NCBI RefSeq assembly: GCF_014196965.1
Contig: NZ_JACIEQ010000002.1
Span: forward strand, 248,001 to 312,000
DNA from: Actibacterium naphthalenivorans
GTDB lineage: Bacteria; Pseudomonadota; Alphaproteobacteria; Rhodobacterales; Rhodobacteraceae
Length of the DNA: 64,000 nt
Reading direction: 5' to 3'
The translations under genes were made by a program, and so were the position numbers. Positions 39,331-48,913 of this stretch are shown here, piece after piece. The first letter of the stretch is position 1; each line of letters begins with the position of its first letter. Below the pieces are notes generated by a model that ran no database searches, had not been told where the DNA came from, and saw only the letters and a list, made by a program, of their open reading frames with translations.

Positions 39331-40625
39331 CGTTCAGGGATCAGCCCGCGCGGGCTGAACCGCAGCACCACAAGCAGCACCACCCCCATGGTCAGCAGCC
39401 GCATATGCGCCACGCTGTCCATCAGATGCGCCTTCAGCGCCGAACCGTCGGCCATGGGAGAGGTGATCAGCGCCATCAGCCACTGGCCCAGCGGTTCCAC
39501 CTGCACCCACAGGAACCAGATCAGGAACCCGCCCAGCACCGCGCCCCAGTTGTTGCCCGATCCGCCGACGATCACCATCACCCAGATCAGGAAGGTAAAG
39601 CGCAGCGGCTGATAGGTGCCGGGTGTCAGCTGCCCGTCGAGCGTGGTCATCATCGCCCCGGCAATCCCGCAGATGGCCGAGCCCAGGATGAAGATCTGCA
39701 GATGCCGCGCCTTGACGTCCTTGCCCATCGCCTCGGCGGCGACCTCATTGTCGCGGATGGCGCGCATCATCCGGCCCCATGGCGAATTCAGCGCCTTCTC
39801 GCTCAGCCAGATCAGCGCCAGCAGAACGGCGGTGAACAGCAGCGCATAGCACAGCTTGACCACCACCGACGACGCGGTAACCGGATCGGCGCCGAACCGC
39901 GCCGCGGTCTGCAGAAACGCGGCGCTGCCTTGCAGGTCGATCTCATAGGGCACGGGGCGGGGCAGGCCGATCACGTTCTTCACCCCGCGCGCCAGCCAAT
40001 CCTCGTTCTTCAGCACGGCGATCACGATCTCGGATATCCCCAGCGTGGCGATGGCCAGATAATCCGACCGCAGGCCAAGCGCCGTCTTGCCGATGATCCA
40101 CGCCGCGCCGGCGGCCAGCAGCCCGCCCACCGGCCAGCTCAGCAACACCGGCAGGCCCAGCCCGCCAAGATAGCCGGTGCTGGCAGGGTTCACCGCCTCG
40201 ATCGCGGCAACGCCGGGATCCAGCAGCCAGCGGTAGACGAAGAAGCCGGCGACCAGCCAGCACACCAGCGCCAGGCTGCGCACCCGGCCTTTCGCCAGCC
40301 GCTTCCAGATCGCCACCGCGCCGATGATCACCGCCGCACCCACCGCCAGCGCCAGCACCACCCGCGCGCCGCCGGCGGCCCATGCGGCCCCCACCGGCGC
40401 GGCCGACGTCAGCACGACCCCGAGCCCGCCCAGCGCGACAAAGCCCATGATGCCCACGTTGAACAGGCCCGCATAGCCCCATTGCATGTTCACGCCCAGG
40501 GCCATCACGGCTGAAATCAGGCCCATGTTCAGAATGGTCAGCGCCGCGTTCCAGCTTTGCACGAAGCCGGTGCCGATGATCAGCGCCGCCACGACGGCGA
40601 ACAGAAATGCATCCCGTTTCGTCAT
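39327..40625 (-). CDS. livM: Branched-chain amino-acid-type ABC permease LivM
   Basis: Second permease of the Liv-type importer, 432 residues, longer than the usual 300-420. Family motifs: SAVMALGVNMQWGYAGLFNVG near the N-terminus, LRSDYLAIATLGISEIV, and GRMMRAIRDNEVAAEAMGKD, the ATPase-contact loop. It overlaps the livH stop by ATGA. The substrate of the whole system is not determined by sequence; amides, urea or amino acids are all possible for this family. Confidence 0.9.
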   Translation of the reverse strand: MTKRDAFLFAVVAALIIGTGFVQSWNAALTILNMGLISAVMALGVNMQWGYAGLFNVGIMGFVALGGLGVVLTSAAPVGAAWAAGGARVVLALAVGAAVIIGAVAIWKRLAKGRVRSLALVCWLVAGFFVYRWLLDPGVAAIEAVNPASTGYLGGLGLPVLLSWPVGGLLAAGAAWIIGKTALGLRSDYLAIATLGISEIVIAVLKNEDWLARGVKNVIGLPRPVPYEIDLQGSAAFLQTAARFGADPVTASSVVVKLCYALLFTAVLLALIWLSEKALNSPWGRMMRAIRDNEVAAEAMGKDVKARHLQIFILGSAICGIAGAMMTTLDGQLTPGTYQPLRFTFLIWVMVIVGGSGNNWGAVLGGFLIWFLWVQVEPLGQWLMALITSPMADGSALKAHLMDSVAHMRLLTMGVVLLVVLRFSPRGLIPER

Positions 40626-41632
40626 ACCGATTTCCCCCGGAAAAGCCCCGTCGGCCGGAACAGAAGCACGATGACCAGAATGGCAAAGGACACCGCGAAT
40701 TTGTAATCGGTGGACAGAAGCTGCACCAACCCGTCGGGCGCCATGCTTTCAGGCAGCAGATAGGTCAGCACCTTCTTGAACGCATAGGTCACCGTCACCT
40801 CCGAATAGGCGATCACGAACCCGCCCGCGATGGCGCCGACCGGGCTGCCCAGCCCGCCGACGATGGCCGAGGCGAAAATCGGCAGCAGAAGCTGGAAATA
40901 GGTAAAGGGCTTGAAGCTCTTGTCCAGCCCGTACAGCACCCCGGCAATGGTCGCCAGCGCGGCGACGATGACCCAGGTGATGGTCACGACCCGCTCGGGG
41001 TTGATGCCCGACAACAGCGCCAGATCCTCATTGTCGGAAAACGCGCGCATCGATTTGCCGGTGCGCGTCCTGTTGAGAAACCAGAACAGCAGCGCCACCA
41101 CGATCACCGCCGTGATCACCGTGATGCCCTGCGTGGTGCGGATGGCCAGCCCCTCTGCCAGCCCGGTCATCTGCTTGAAATCACGCGCGCTGATGATGAA
41201 CCGCGCCCCGTCGGCAAAGCGCTGATCGTCCGGGCCGATGATGATCCGGGTCAGCCCGTTCATGATGAACATGATCCCGATCGACACGATCAGAAAGATC
41301 ACCGGCGCCGCCTTCTGGCGCCGGTAGAAACGATAGATCATCCGGTCCGTCCCCAGCAGCAGCAGCGCGGTCACCGCGATCCCCGCCGGCAGCGCCAGAA
41401 GCGCGGTCGGCAGCGGCCCCAGCGACACACCCGCCCCCTGCAGCGCCCAGGTCACCAGAATGGTGACCATGGTGCCAAAGGCCATCGTGTCGCCATGGGC
41501 GAAATTGGAAAACCGCAGAACCGCATAGATCAGCGTAACCCCGAGCGCTCCTAGCGCCAGCTGCGCGCCATAGGCGGTGGCGGGGATCAGAACGAAATTG
41601 GCAAGCGCCACCAGGGCGTTGAGAAAATCCAT
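40622..41632 (-). CDS. livH: Branched-chain amino-acid-type ABC permease LivH
   Basis: First permease of the importer, 336 residues with about eight membrane spans. The N-terminal LGALGVTLIYAVLRFSNFAHGD is a LivH signature, as are GKSMRAFSDNEDLALLSGIN (coupling loop) and ASAIVGGLGSPVGAIAGGF. It sits between livF (3-base gap) and livM (overlap). Confidence 0.92.
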   Translation of the reverse strand: MDFLNALVALANFVLIPATAYGAQLALGALGVTLIYAVLRFSNFAHGDTMAFGTMVTILVTWALQGAGVSLGPLPTALLALPAGIAVTALLLLGTDRMIYRFYRRQKAAPVIFLIVSIGIMFIMNGLTRIIIGPDDQRFADGARFIISARDFKQMTGLAEGLAIRTTQGITVITAVIVVALLFWFLNRTRTGKSMRAFSDNEDLALLSGINPERVVTITWVIVAALATIAGVLYGLDKSFKPFTYFQLLLPIFASAIVGGLGSPVGAIAGGFVIAYSEVTVTYAFKKVLTYLLPESMAPDGLVQLLSTDYKFAVSFAILVIVLLFRPTGLFRGKSV

Positions 41633-41635
41633 CGC

Positions 41636-42346
41636 CTATCCTCCCAGAAACGTGCGCCGGACCTCGGGATCGGCCAGCAGCGCCTTTCCGGTATCCGTGA
41701 ACGCATTCGCGCCCTGCACCAGAACATAGCCCCGGTCGGCGATCTCCAGCGCCTGCCGGGCGTTCTGTTCGACCATCAGGATGGAAATTCCGGTCCGGGC
41801 CACCTCGATGATCCGGTCGAACAGCTCATCCATCACGATGGGTGAAACCCCCGCGGTCGGCTCGTCCAGCATCAGCAGCCTGGGCCCGGTCATCAGCGCC
41901 CGGCCCACCGCCACCTGCTGGCGCTGCCCCCCCGACAGTTCGCCCGCCGGCTGCCGCCGCTTGTCACGCAGGATGGGAAACAGATCATAGACCTGCTCGA
42001 TCGTCCCCGAAATATCATCGCGTCGCAGAAAGCCGCCCATCTCCAGATTCTCCTCGACCGTCATCGAGGTGAAGATGTTGTTGGTCTGCGGCACGAACCC
42101 CATCCCCTTGGCCACACGGGCCTGCGGCGACAGCGCGGTGATATCCTCGCCATCCAGCCGCACCGATCCGGTATGGATCGACAGCATCCCGAACACCGCC
42201 TTCATCGCGGTGGACTTGCCGGCGCCATTCGGCCCGACGATCACCGCGATCTGCCCCTTTTCCACCGAAAGGGTGCAGCCGTGCAGAATATCCGCGCCGC
42301 CATAGCCGCCGGTCATGTTCTCGCCAATCAGAAAGGGCTCAGCCAT
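41636..42346 (-). CDS. livF: Branched-chain amino-acid-type ABC ATPase LivF
   Basis: One of the two ATPases, 236 residues from ATG 42346 (GGAGG upstream); an upstream ATG at 42364 was rejected. Walker A GPNGAGKSTAMKAVFGML, signature ELSGGQRQQVAVGRALMTGP, Walker B LLMLDEPTAGVSP. The short LivF-type C-terminus (GYVLVQGANAFTDTG) is present. A dispersed repeat lies between it and livG. Confidence 0.94.
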   Translation of the reverse strand: MAEPFLIGENMTGGYGGADILHGCTLSVEKGQIAVIVGPNGAGKSTAMKAVFGMLSIHTGSVRLDGEDITALSPQARVAKGMGFVPQTNNIFTSMTVEENLEMGGFLRRDDISGTIEQVYDLFPILRDKRRQPAGELSGGQRQQVAVGRALMTGPRLLMLDEPTAGVSPIVMDELFDRIIEVARTGISILMVEQNARQALEIADRGYVLVQGANAFTDTGKALLADPEVRRTFLGG

Positions 42347-42369
42347 GGGCCCTCCGCGCAGCATTGCTC

Positions 42370-42403
42370 TTCATCTTTCCCCAAATATCCCCGCCGGAGG
42401 CAT
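42370..42403 (-). repeat. Dispersed 34-36-base repeat, copy B
   Basis: Minus-strand copy between livG and livF: it reads GCCTCCGGCGGGGATATT then TGGGGAAAGATGAA on the minus strand, so it follows livG in the direction of transcription, as copy A follows hisI. Confidence 0.8.
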
Positions 42404-42433
42404 CCGGCCGCGCCATCCGGCACATCCGCCCGG

Positions 42434-43219
42434 TCATTGCGCCGCCGCTTTCATCTTGTTCTTCAGCCCGGTGCCCAGATAGGCCTCGATCACCGCCTCG
42501 TTCTGCATGATCTCCGTGGCCGAACCCTGTGCCAGAACCTTGCCCTCGGCCATCACGATCACCGGGTCGCAGAGCCGGGCGATGAAATCCATGTCATGCT
42601 CGATCAGGCAGAAGGTATAGCCGCGCTCCTTGTTCAGCCGCAGGATGGCATCGCCGATCGTGTTCAGAAGGGTGCGGTTCACGCCCGCGCCAACCTCATC
42701 CAGAAACACGACCCGCGCGTCCACCATCATCGTACGGCCCAGCTCCAGCAGCTTCTTCTGGCCGCCAGACAGGTTGCCCGCCTTTTCCTCGGCCAGATGG
42801 TCGATGGTCAGAAAGGCCAGCACCTCATCCGCCTTTTGCGCCAGCGCGCGCTCTTGCGCGGCCACCGCGCCGCGCCGGAACCAGGCGTTCCACAGGCCTT
42901 CGCCGGATTGGCCGCCGGGCACCATCATCAGGTTTTCGCGTACCGTCATCGATGAAAACTCGTGCGCGATCTGGAAGGTGCGCAGCAGCCCCTTGTGAAA
43001 CAGCGCGTGCGGCGGCAGGCCGGTGATATCCTCGCCCGCCATCGTCACGCTGCCTGACGTTGGTGGAAGAACGCCGGCGATCACATTGAACAGGGTCGAT
43101 TTTCCGGCACCGTTCGGGCCGATCAGCCCGGTGATCGAGCCTTCTTCGATCTCGATCGAAGCGCCGTCAACGGCGCGAAACCCGCCGAAGTGCTTGTGTA
43201 TGTCCCGGGCGATGATCAT
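42434..43219 (-). CDS. livG: Branched-chain amino-acid-type ABC ATPase LivG
   Basis: The second ATPase, 261 residues. Walker A GPNGAGKSTLFNVIAGVL, signature NLSGGQKKLLELGRTMM, Walker B VVFLDEVGAGVNRTLLN; the Walker B Asp-Glu pair is followed by VGAG rather than PTAG. The C-terminal extension (YLGTGLKNKMKAA) is LivG-like. Separated from the binding-protein gene by a strong hairpin at 43260. Confidence 0.93.
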   Translation of the reverse strand: MIIARDIHKHFGGFRAVDGASIEIEEGSITGLIGPNGAGKSTLFNVIAGVLPPTSGSVTMAGEDITGLPPHALFHKGLLRTFQIAHEFSSMTVRENLMMVPGGQSGEGLWNAWFRRGAVAAQERALAQKADEVLAFLTIDHLAEEKAGNLSGGQKKLLELGRTMMVDARVVFLDEVGAGVNRTLLNTIGDAILRLNKERGYTFCLIEHDMDFIARLCDPVIVMAEGKVLAQGSATEIMQNEAVIEAYLGTGLKNKMKAAAQ

Positions 43220-43259
43220 CCCCAGCCCCCTCGGGCCTTTTGGCCCTTCTTGTTTATGG

Positions 43260-43290
43260 AAACAGCCCGGGGCCGGGCCCCAGGCTGTTT
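43260..43290 (-). terminator. Hairpin between livK-type binding protein and livG
   Basis: Outer stem AAACAGCC/GGCTGTTT (8 pairs), one mismatch, inner stem GGGG/CCCC. It lies 20 bases after the binding-protein stop on the minus strand and before livG. Similar hairpins follow the other two binding-protein genes of the window. Confidence 0.6.
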
Positions 43291-43309
43291 CGGGTTTCAG
43301 AATGCGCGC

Positions 43310-44506
43310 TTACCGGTAAGCCACGGTTTCGATCTTGCCGCCCTTGATTTCGATCTCTTTATAGCTGCCGGCGGATTCGCCGGGCCCGATCAGCTCGACG
43401 GCGGTGGCGCCCACATAGTCGATCTCGCCCCCCTCGGCGAGGATCTTCAGCGCCTTGGCCAGCTCGCCGGGATAGATCGGCTCGCCGGGGGCGTTGGCCA
43501 CGTCGAACACCTTGCCCTTGTAATCGGCGGGCTCGGCCGATCCGGCCGCCTGCATCGCCAGCATGATCAGCGCGGCGGCGTCATAGCTTTCGCCGACATA
43601 GGGCGAGTTGCCGGTAAAGCCGGCGGCCTCGGCCATTTCCAGCATCATGCCGGCGCCTTCGCTGTCGGTGCCGGGCAGGGTGCCGAAGGACCCGTCGATC
43701 TCGTCGCCGAAGGTGGTTTCCAGGGCGGCGCCGATCATCCCGTCGGGCAGCACGAACGTCTCGAACGCACCGGTATCCAGCGCGGCGCGAATGATGCCCG
43801 GGCCGCCCTGATCGACGTAGCCGGCGACCACAAGCGCATCACCCCCGGCCGAGGCCAGCGCGCCCACTTCGGCAGAGTAATCGGCCTTGCCGTCTTCATG
43901 CGCGGTGCTCAGCGTGACGCTGCCGCCGGCCGCCTTGAACGCCGCCTCGAAACTGTCGGCCAGGCCCTTGCCATAGTCGTTGTTGGTATAGCTGAGCGCG
44001 ACCGTGGTGATGCCGCGTTCGACCAGCACATCGGCCAGAACCTGGCCCTGGCGCGCGTCTGAGGGCGAGGTGCGGAAGAACAGGCCGTTGTCTTCGGCGG
44101 CGCTGAGCGCGGGCGAGGTTGCCGAGGGAGAGATCATCACGATGCCGTTGGGCACCGCCACATTGGCCAGCACCGCGCCGGTGACGCCGGAACAATCCGC
44201 GCCCATGATGCCCTTCACCCCGTCCGAGGTGATCAGCCGTTCGGCGCCTGCGGTCGCGGCGGCGGCGTCGACACAGGTGCTGTCGGCGCGCACCGGCGTT
44301 ACCGTGGCCCCGCCCAGCAGCGCGCCGGAGTCAGACACTTCCTTCATCGCCAGCTCGGCGCTTGCCGCCATCAGCGGCGTCAGCGATTCGATGGGGCCGG
44401 TGAAGCCCAGAATGATCCCCAGCTTGACCTCGTTGGAATGGGATGCCGCCAGCGCGGCAGTCGCCGTGACCGCCGAAAGGGCCGTGCCCAAAAGCAGTTT
44501 CTTCAT
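43310..44506 (-). CDS. Branched-chain amino-acid-type ABC substrate-binding protein
   Basis: Periplasmic receptor of the importer, 398 residues. Signal peptide MKKLLLGTALSAVTATAALA with cleavage near residue 20. Leu/Ile/Val-binding fold (Peripla_BP_6): KLGIILGFTGPIESLTPLMAA, VKGIMGADCSGVTGAVLANV and YDAAALIMLAMQAAGSAEPA. It is the first gene of the operon, 131 bases downstream of the GlxA-type regulator on the same strand. The ligand is unknown. Confidence 0.92.
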   Translation of the reverse strand: MKKLLLGTALSAVTATAALAASHSNEVKLGIILGFTGPIESLTPLMAASAELAMKEVSDSGALLGGATVTPVRADSTCVDAAAATAGAERLITSDGVKGIMGADCSGVTGAVLANVAVPNGIVMISPSATSPALSAAEDNGLFFRTSPSDARQGQVLADVLVERGITTVALSYTNNDYGKGLADSFEAAFKAAGGSVTLSTAHEDGKADYSAEVGALASAGGDALVVAGYVDQGGPGIIRAALDTGAFETFVLPDGMIGAALETTFGDEIDGSFGTLPGTDSEGAGMMLEMAEAAGFTGNSPYVGESYDAAALIMLAMQAAGSAEPADYKGKVFDVANAPGEPIYPGELAKALKILAEGGEIDYVGATAVELIGPGESAGSYKEIEIKGGKIETVAYR

Positions 44507-44636
44507 GTGTCTTCACTCCCGTATTGGAACCGTCTCCGGTGAAAAATCGTAAAGGGCGTATCTGAAAAAGAAAAGCGCGCCCATGCGGCAGGACGTCGGG
44601 GAAGGGCGGTATTTTCCACACAGCGGCCACGGGTGC

Positions 44637-45650
44637 CTAAATCGAGAGCCGCGTGGCCTGGCTGCCACGTTCGCGATAGGGGGTCGTGTTGTAATGGGCC
44701 CGGTAGCATTTGGAGAAATGCGAGGGCGAGGCGAAGCCGCAGGCCAGCGCCACGTTGATCACGCTCATATCCGTCTGCATCAGCAGGTTGCGCGCCTTTT
44801 GCAGCCGCAGTTCCATGTAATAGCGCTTGGGCGAGCGGTTGAGATAGCGGCGGAACAGCCGTTCGAGCTGCCGGGTGCTCAGGCCCACGTCATGGGCCAG
44901 GATCGCGGGCGAAATCGGCTCTTCGAGGTTCTGCTCCATGATCTGGATCACCTGGCTGAGCTTGGGATGGCGCACGCCGATGCGCGTCGGGATCGACAGG
45001 CGCTGGGTGTCCTGGTCGGTGCGGATCGACGAATAGATAAGCTGATCGGCCACCGCATTGGCCAGTTCCTCGCCATGGTCATCGGCCACCATTTTCAGAA
45101 CCAGGTCGATCGAAGAGGTGCCGCCGGCCGTCGACATCCGGTTGCCGTCGATCACGAAGACCGATTTGGTCAGGCTGACATCCTCGAACGCCTCGGTGAA
45201 ACTGTCCTGATTCTCCCAATGGATCGTGGCGCGCTTTCCATCCAGCAGCCCCGCCTTCGCCATCGTGTAAGAGGCAGTGCACAGCCCGCCGATGGTCAGG
45301 CCCCGCCGGGCCTCGCGCCGCAGCCAGTTCAGCAGGCGCTTGGTGGTCGCCGCCTGCACGTCTGTGCCACCACAGAGCAGGATGACGTCCTCGCGGTTCA
45401 GCTCGTCCAGATCCATGTCGAGCTTGAAGGACGCGCCGTTGGAGCAGGTGGCGAAATCGCCGCCTTCGCCCGCCAGCACCCAGCGGTAAAGCTCTTTGCC
45501 CGACATGCGGTTGGCTATTCTCAGCGGTTCGATCGCGCAGGCGAAACTGAGCATGGTGAACTGGTCCAGCAGAACGAAAACAAAGGTGCGCGGGCGGGCG
45601 ATTTCGCCTTCCACGTCAATCAGGAACTCCTCGCTCAACCGATCTGCCAC
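44637..45650 (-). CDS. GlxA family transcriptional regulator (DJ-1/PfpI plus AraC HTH)
   Basis: 337 residues from a GTG at 45650 with GGGAG upstream. The open frame reaches 45821 but that would overlap the DAHP synthase start. An N-terminal DJ-1-like amidase domain without obvious catalytic Cys-His function ([35 protein letters not shown]) is followed by a C-terminal AraC helix-turn-helix pair ([40 protein letters not shown]). GlxA-type regulators often control choline, glycine betaine or carnitine use. Its proximity to the Liv-type genes and the FAD/GcvT gene suggests, but does not prove, a link. Confidence 0.87.
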   Translation of the reverse strand: MADRLSEEFLIDVEGEIARPRTFVFVLLDQFTMLSFACAIEPLRIANRMSGKELYRWVLAGEGGDFATCSNGASFKLDMDLDELNREDVILLCGGTDVQAATTKRLLNWLRREARRGLTIGGLCTASYTMAKAGLLDGKRATIHWENQDSFTEAFEDVSLTKSVFVIDGNRMSTAGGTSSIDLVLKMVADDHGEELANAVADQLIYSSIRTDQDTQRLSIPTRIGVRHPKLSQVIQIMEQNLEEPISPAILAHDVGLSTRQLERLFRRYLNRSPKRYYMELRLQKARNLLMQTDMSVINVALACGFASPSHFSKCYRAHYNTTPYRERGSQATRLSI

Positions 45651-45826
45651 CAGACACTCCCTGCGGTGCAACACACCAGCGAAAGCAGGTTTGGCCCCGG
45701 CAATCAAGCCATCGCGGGAAAAACCCGCCGATCGGCGGGTTTGGCCGCGCGGAATTTGCGGTGGCGCGCGCGGGCCCGAATGCCTATAAGAACGCGCGCG
45801 AAACCGCAGTTTTTGGAGCAATGACG

Positions 45827-47194
45827 ATGACCAAGTGGCAAAAATCTGACTGGCGCAACAAGCCCCGGGTTCAGATGCCCGAGTATACGGACAAGGCAGC
45901 GCTGGAGGCCGTGGAGGCCCGGCTCGCCCAGTATCCGCCGCTGGTCTTTGCCGGCGAGGCCCGCAAGCTGAAGGAAAAGCTGGCCGCGGCGTCGAAGGGC
46001 GAGGCGTTTCTGCTGCAGGGCGGGGATTGCGCCGAAAGCTTTGCCGAGTTTTCGGCCGTGACCATCCGCGACACGTTCAAGGTGCTGCTGCAGATGGCCA
46101 TCGTGCTGACCTATGGCGCCAAGGTGCCGGTGGTCAAGGTGGGCCGGATGGCCGGGCAGTTCGCCAAGCCGAGGTCGGCCCCGACCGAGATCGTGAACGG
46201 CGTCGAGCTGCCGTCCTACCGCGGCGACATCATCAACGGCTTCGAGTTCACCGAAGCCGCCCGCACGCCCGATCCCAACCGGATGCTGGAGGCCTATACC
46301 CAGGCGGCGGCGTCGCTGAACCTGCTGCGCGCGTTTTCCAAGGGTGGCTATGCCGATATCCATCGGGTGCACAGCTGGACTCTGGGCTTCACCGATCGTG
46401 AAGAAGCCGAGAAATACCGCGAAATGGCCAGCCGCATATCGGACACGCTGGATTTCATGTCTGCCGCCGGGATCAACTCCGAAACCGCGAGCACCATGGC
46501 GACGGTGGATTTCTTCACCTCGCACGAGGCGCTGCTGCTGGAATATGAAGAGGCGCTGGCCCGCGTGGACAGCACCACCGGCACCATGATCGCGGGCTCC
46601 GGCCACATGATTTGGATCGGCGACCGCACGCGCCAGCCCGACGGCGCGCATGTGGAGTTCGCCCGTGGTGTGCAGAACCCGATCGGCCTGAAATGCGGCC
46701 CGTCGATGACGGCCGATGACCTGAAGCTGCTGACCGACAAGCTGAACCCCGAGAACGAGCCGGGCCGTCTGACCCTGATCGCGCGGTTCGGCGCCGGCAA
46801 GGTGGGCGAGCATCTGCCGCGGCTGATCCGCGCGGTGCGCGAGACCGGCGCCAACGTGCTTTGGACCTGCGATCCGATGCATGGCAACACGATCAAGTCG
46901 GCGACCGGCTACAAGACCCGGCCGTTCGACAACGTGTTGCGCGAGGTGCAGGAGTTCTTCGCCGTGCACAAGGCCGAGGGCACCATCCCCGGTGGCGTGC
47001 ATTTCGAGATGACGGGCAAGGACGTGACCGAATGCACCGGCGGCGTGCGCGCCGTGACCGAAGAGGACCTGTCGGATCGGTATCACACCGCCTGCGACCC
47101 GCGCCTCAATGCCACCCAGGCGCTGGAATTGGCGTTTCTGGTGGCCGAAGAGCTTGGCGACCGCCGCCAGGAGACGCGGCGCGCGGTGCTCTGA
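45827..47194 (+). CDS. Class II 3-deoxy-7-phosphoheptulonate synthase (DAHP synthase)
   Basis: First step of the shikimate pathway: condensation of PEP and erythrose 4-phosphate. 455 residues from ATG 45827 (GGAG 10 bases upstream; another ATG lies at 45821). Class II motifs: [70 protein letters not shown] and [13 protein letters not shown]. It is divergent from the GlxA regulator (about 180 bases) and convergent with the PAS gene. The plant-like class II enzyme is normal in alphaproteobacteria. Confidence 0.95.
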   Translation: MTKWQKSDWRNKPRVQMPEYTDKAALEAVEARLAQYPPLVFAGEARKLKEKLAAASKGEAFLLQGGDCAESFAEFSAVTIRDTFKVLLQMAIVLTYGAKVPVVKVGRMAGQFAKPRSAPTEIVNGVELPSYRGDIINGFEFTEAARTPDPNRMLEAYTQAAASLNLLRAFSKGGYADIHRVHSWTLGFTDREEAEKYREMASRISDTLDFMSAAGINSETASTMATVDFFTSHEALLLEYEEALARVDSTTGTMIAGSGHMIWIGDRTRQPDGAHVEFARGVQNPIGLKCGPSMTADDLKLLTDKLNPENEPGRLTLIARFGAGKVGEHLPRLIRAVRETGANVLWTCDPMHGNTIKSATGYKTRPFDNVLREVQEFFAVHKAEGTIPGGVHFEMTGKDVTECTGGVRAVTEEDLSDRYHTACDPRLNATQALELAFLVAEELGDRRQETRRAVL

Positions 47195-47197
47195 CCG

Positions 47198-47902
47198 TCA
47201 GTCGCCGGATCTGACAAGCCGAAGGGCCGGGCGACTGTCGCGCGGCCCTTTGTCTTTGGTGGCGGGCGGTTGCGGCGCAAAGCTTGCGGGCCATTCGGAA
47301 AACCCCGTGGCGGGCGCGGGCGCGGGGGCGACGAAGCCGGGCAGGGGTGGCAACGGCTTCACGCGGGCCGCGTCGATGCGCAGCCGGCAGGGCGCGCGGC
47401 CGGCGCCGCCCTCCGTTACCAGACAGCCCAGCGCCCGGCCTATGGCGCCGGTTTCACTGCGCAGCGGCAACAGCAGCATGGTGCCGTAAAGCCCGTGCGC
47501 GCCTTCGCCCGACAGGGTCAGGCGCAGGGTCTGCGGCCCGTCGAACAGCCCCTGCACATGGGCGGCCAGCGCGGGCCGGGCCGCAGCGGTGAAAAGCGCC
47601 GAAAGCGGCATGCCGCTGACCTCCATCCCCATCAGGCCGGCCAGATGCGATCCGGCGACGCGGAACCGGACGATGCCCGGCGCCACCCGTTCCAGGATGA
47701 ACACATGATCCAGCGCGCGTTCCAGGCCGCGCGGATCCACCTCGGCCCGGTCGGGCAGCACGCGCCCGGCACGCAGACCTTCCCAATAGGCCTCGACCTC
47801 ATTGACAAGCGGAAAGCGCATGGTCCCCCGATACTCCGACAGGGCAATCACCTTTGCCCCTTTGCCAAACAGCCGTCTCACCGCGCACCTCTTGCCAGAC
47901 AT
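47198..47902 (-). CDS. PAS-domain protein (PAS_5 type)
   Basis: 234 residues. A PAS_5-like region runs roughly 30-165 (ALSEYRGTMRFPLVNEVEAY, DHVFILERVAPGIVRFRVAG, SHLAGLMGMEVSGMPLSALF). The C-terminal 60 residues are Pro/Ala-rich and probably disordered. PAS_5 proteins are common in Rhodobacterales and of unknown signal. No output domain is visible, so it may be a sensory partner or a cell-cycle-linked adaptor. It ends 3 bases from the DAHP synthase stop (convergent). Confidence 0.75.
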   Translation of the reverse strand: MSGKRCAVRRLFGKGAKVIALSEYRGTMRFPLVNEVEAYWEGLRAGRVLPDRAEVDPRGLERALDHVFILERVAPGIVRFRVAGSHLAGLMGMEVSGMPLSALFTAAARPALAAHVQGLFDGPQTLRLTLSGEGAHGLYGTMLLLPLRSETGAIGRALGCLVTEGGAGRAPCRLRIDAARVKPLPPLPGFVAPAPAPATGFSEWPASFAPQPPATKDKGPRDSRPALRLVRSGD

Positions 47903-48019
47903 CCCGAATGCGGGCGCCGTTGTCGCTGCGTCGGCCGATGTGTTAACGCTAGGACGACACGGTTACCCAAGTCTTAACATGGCATGAAATGCCGGATACC
48001 GAGGGACAAAAGAAAACAG

Positions 48020-48910
48020 ATGGTTAACTCTATGACCGGGTTCGCTGCGGCGACCGGGGGGCAGGGCCCGTATCGCTGGGCGTGGGAATTGCGCAGTGTC
48101 AACGCCAAGGGGCTGGACCTGCGGCTGCGGGTGCCCGACTGGATCGGCGGGCTGGAACAGGGCGCGCGCGCCGAACTGGCCCGGCGGATCAAGCGGGGCA
48201 ACATCAGCCTGAACCTGCGCCTGACGCGCGAGGCGGGCGATATGCCTTTTCAGGTGGATTCCGACATGCTGCACGCCATGCTGGCGGCGCTGAAGCAGGT
48301 GGAACGGGCGGCGAAAGAGCAGAACCTGCCGCTGCGCCCGGCCTCGGTGGCCGAGGTGATGGGGATGCGCGGCGTGCTGCAGACCGGGCCCGCCGACGAA
48401 GATACCGGGCCGCTTCTGAAGGCGCTGCTGGGCGAGCTGCCGGCGCTGATCGAGGCTTTCGACGAGATGCGCGCGGGCGAGGGCGCGTCGCTGGCCGCGG
48501 TGCTGCATGATCAGCTTGGTGCCATCGAGGCGCTGATCGCCGACGCGATGCGCGAGGCGGATGCACGCCAGGGCCAGATGGCTGTTTCCCTGCGCAGCAA
48601 CCTGGCGCGCGTGATGGATCACAGCGAGGGGGCCGACGAGGCCCGCGTGGCCCAGGAACTGGCGCTGATCGCGGTCAAGGCAGACATCCGCGAAGAGCTG
48701 GACCGGCTGGAAGCGCATGTGCTGGCGGCGCGCGATCTGTTGCGGGCCGAGGGGCCGATCGGCCGCAAGCTCGACTTCCTGATGCAGGAATTCAACCGCG
48801 AGGCCAACACCCTGTGTTCCAAGTCGCAGTCCACCGCGCTGACCCGGATCGGCCTTGACCTCAAGGCCACCATAGATCAGATGCGCGAGCAAGTTCAGAA
48901 CGTGGAGTAG
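48020..48910 (+). CDS. YicC/YloC family endoribonuclease
   Basis: 296 residues. N-terminal MVNSMTGFAAATGGQGPYRW and ELRSVNAKGLDLRLRVPD, and C-terminal DUF1732 signature KLDFLMQEFNREANTLCSKS are diagnostic. YicC in E. coli has RNase activity and affects sRNA stability. Two in-frame ATGs (48020, 48032) are possible. It is followed 3 bases later by gmk, the conserved neighbour. Confidence 0.92.
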   Translation: MVNSMTGFAAATGGQGPYRWAWELRSVNAKGLDLRLRVPDWIGGLEQGARAELARRIKRGNISLNLRLTREAGDMPFQVDSDMLHAMLAALKQVERAAKEQNLPLRPASVAEVMGMRGVLQTGPADEDTGPLLKALLGELPALIEAFDEMRAGEGASLAAVLHDQLGAIEALIADAMREADARQGQMAVSLRSNLARVMDHSEGADEARVAQELALIAVKADIREELDRLEAHVLAARDLLRAEGPIGRKLDFLMQEFNREANTLCSKSQSTALTRIGLDLKATIDQMREQVQNVE

Positions 48911-48913
48911 AAC

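Noticed and set aside
45651-45821. 57-codon N-terminal extension of the GlxA regulator
   Set aside because: It is not family-like, overlaps the DAHP synthase promoter, and a GTG with GGGAG at 45650 gives the normal length.
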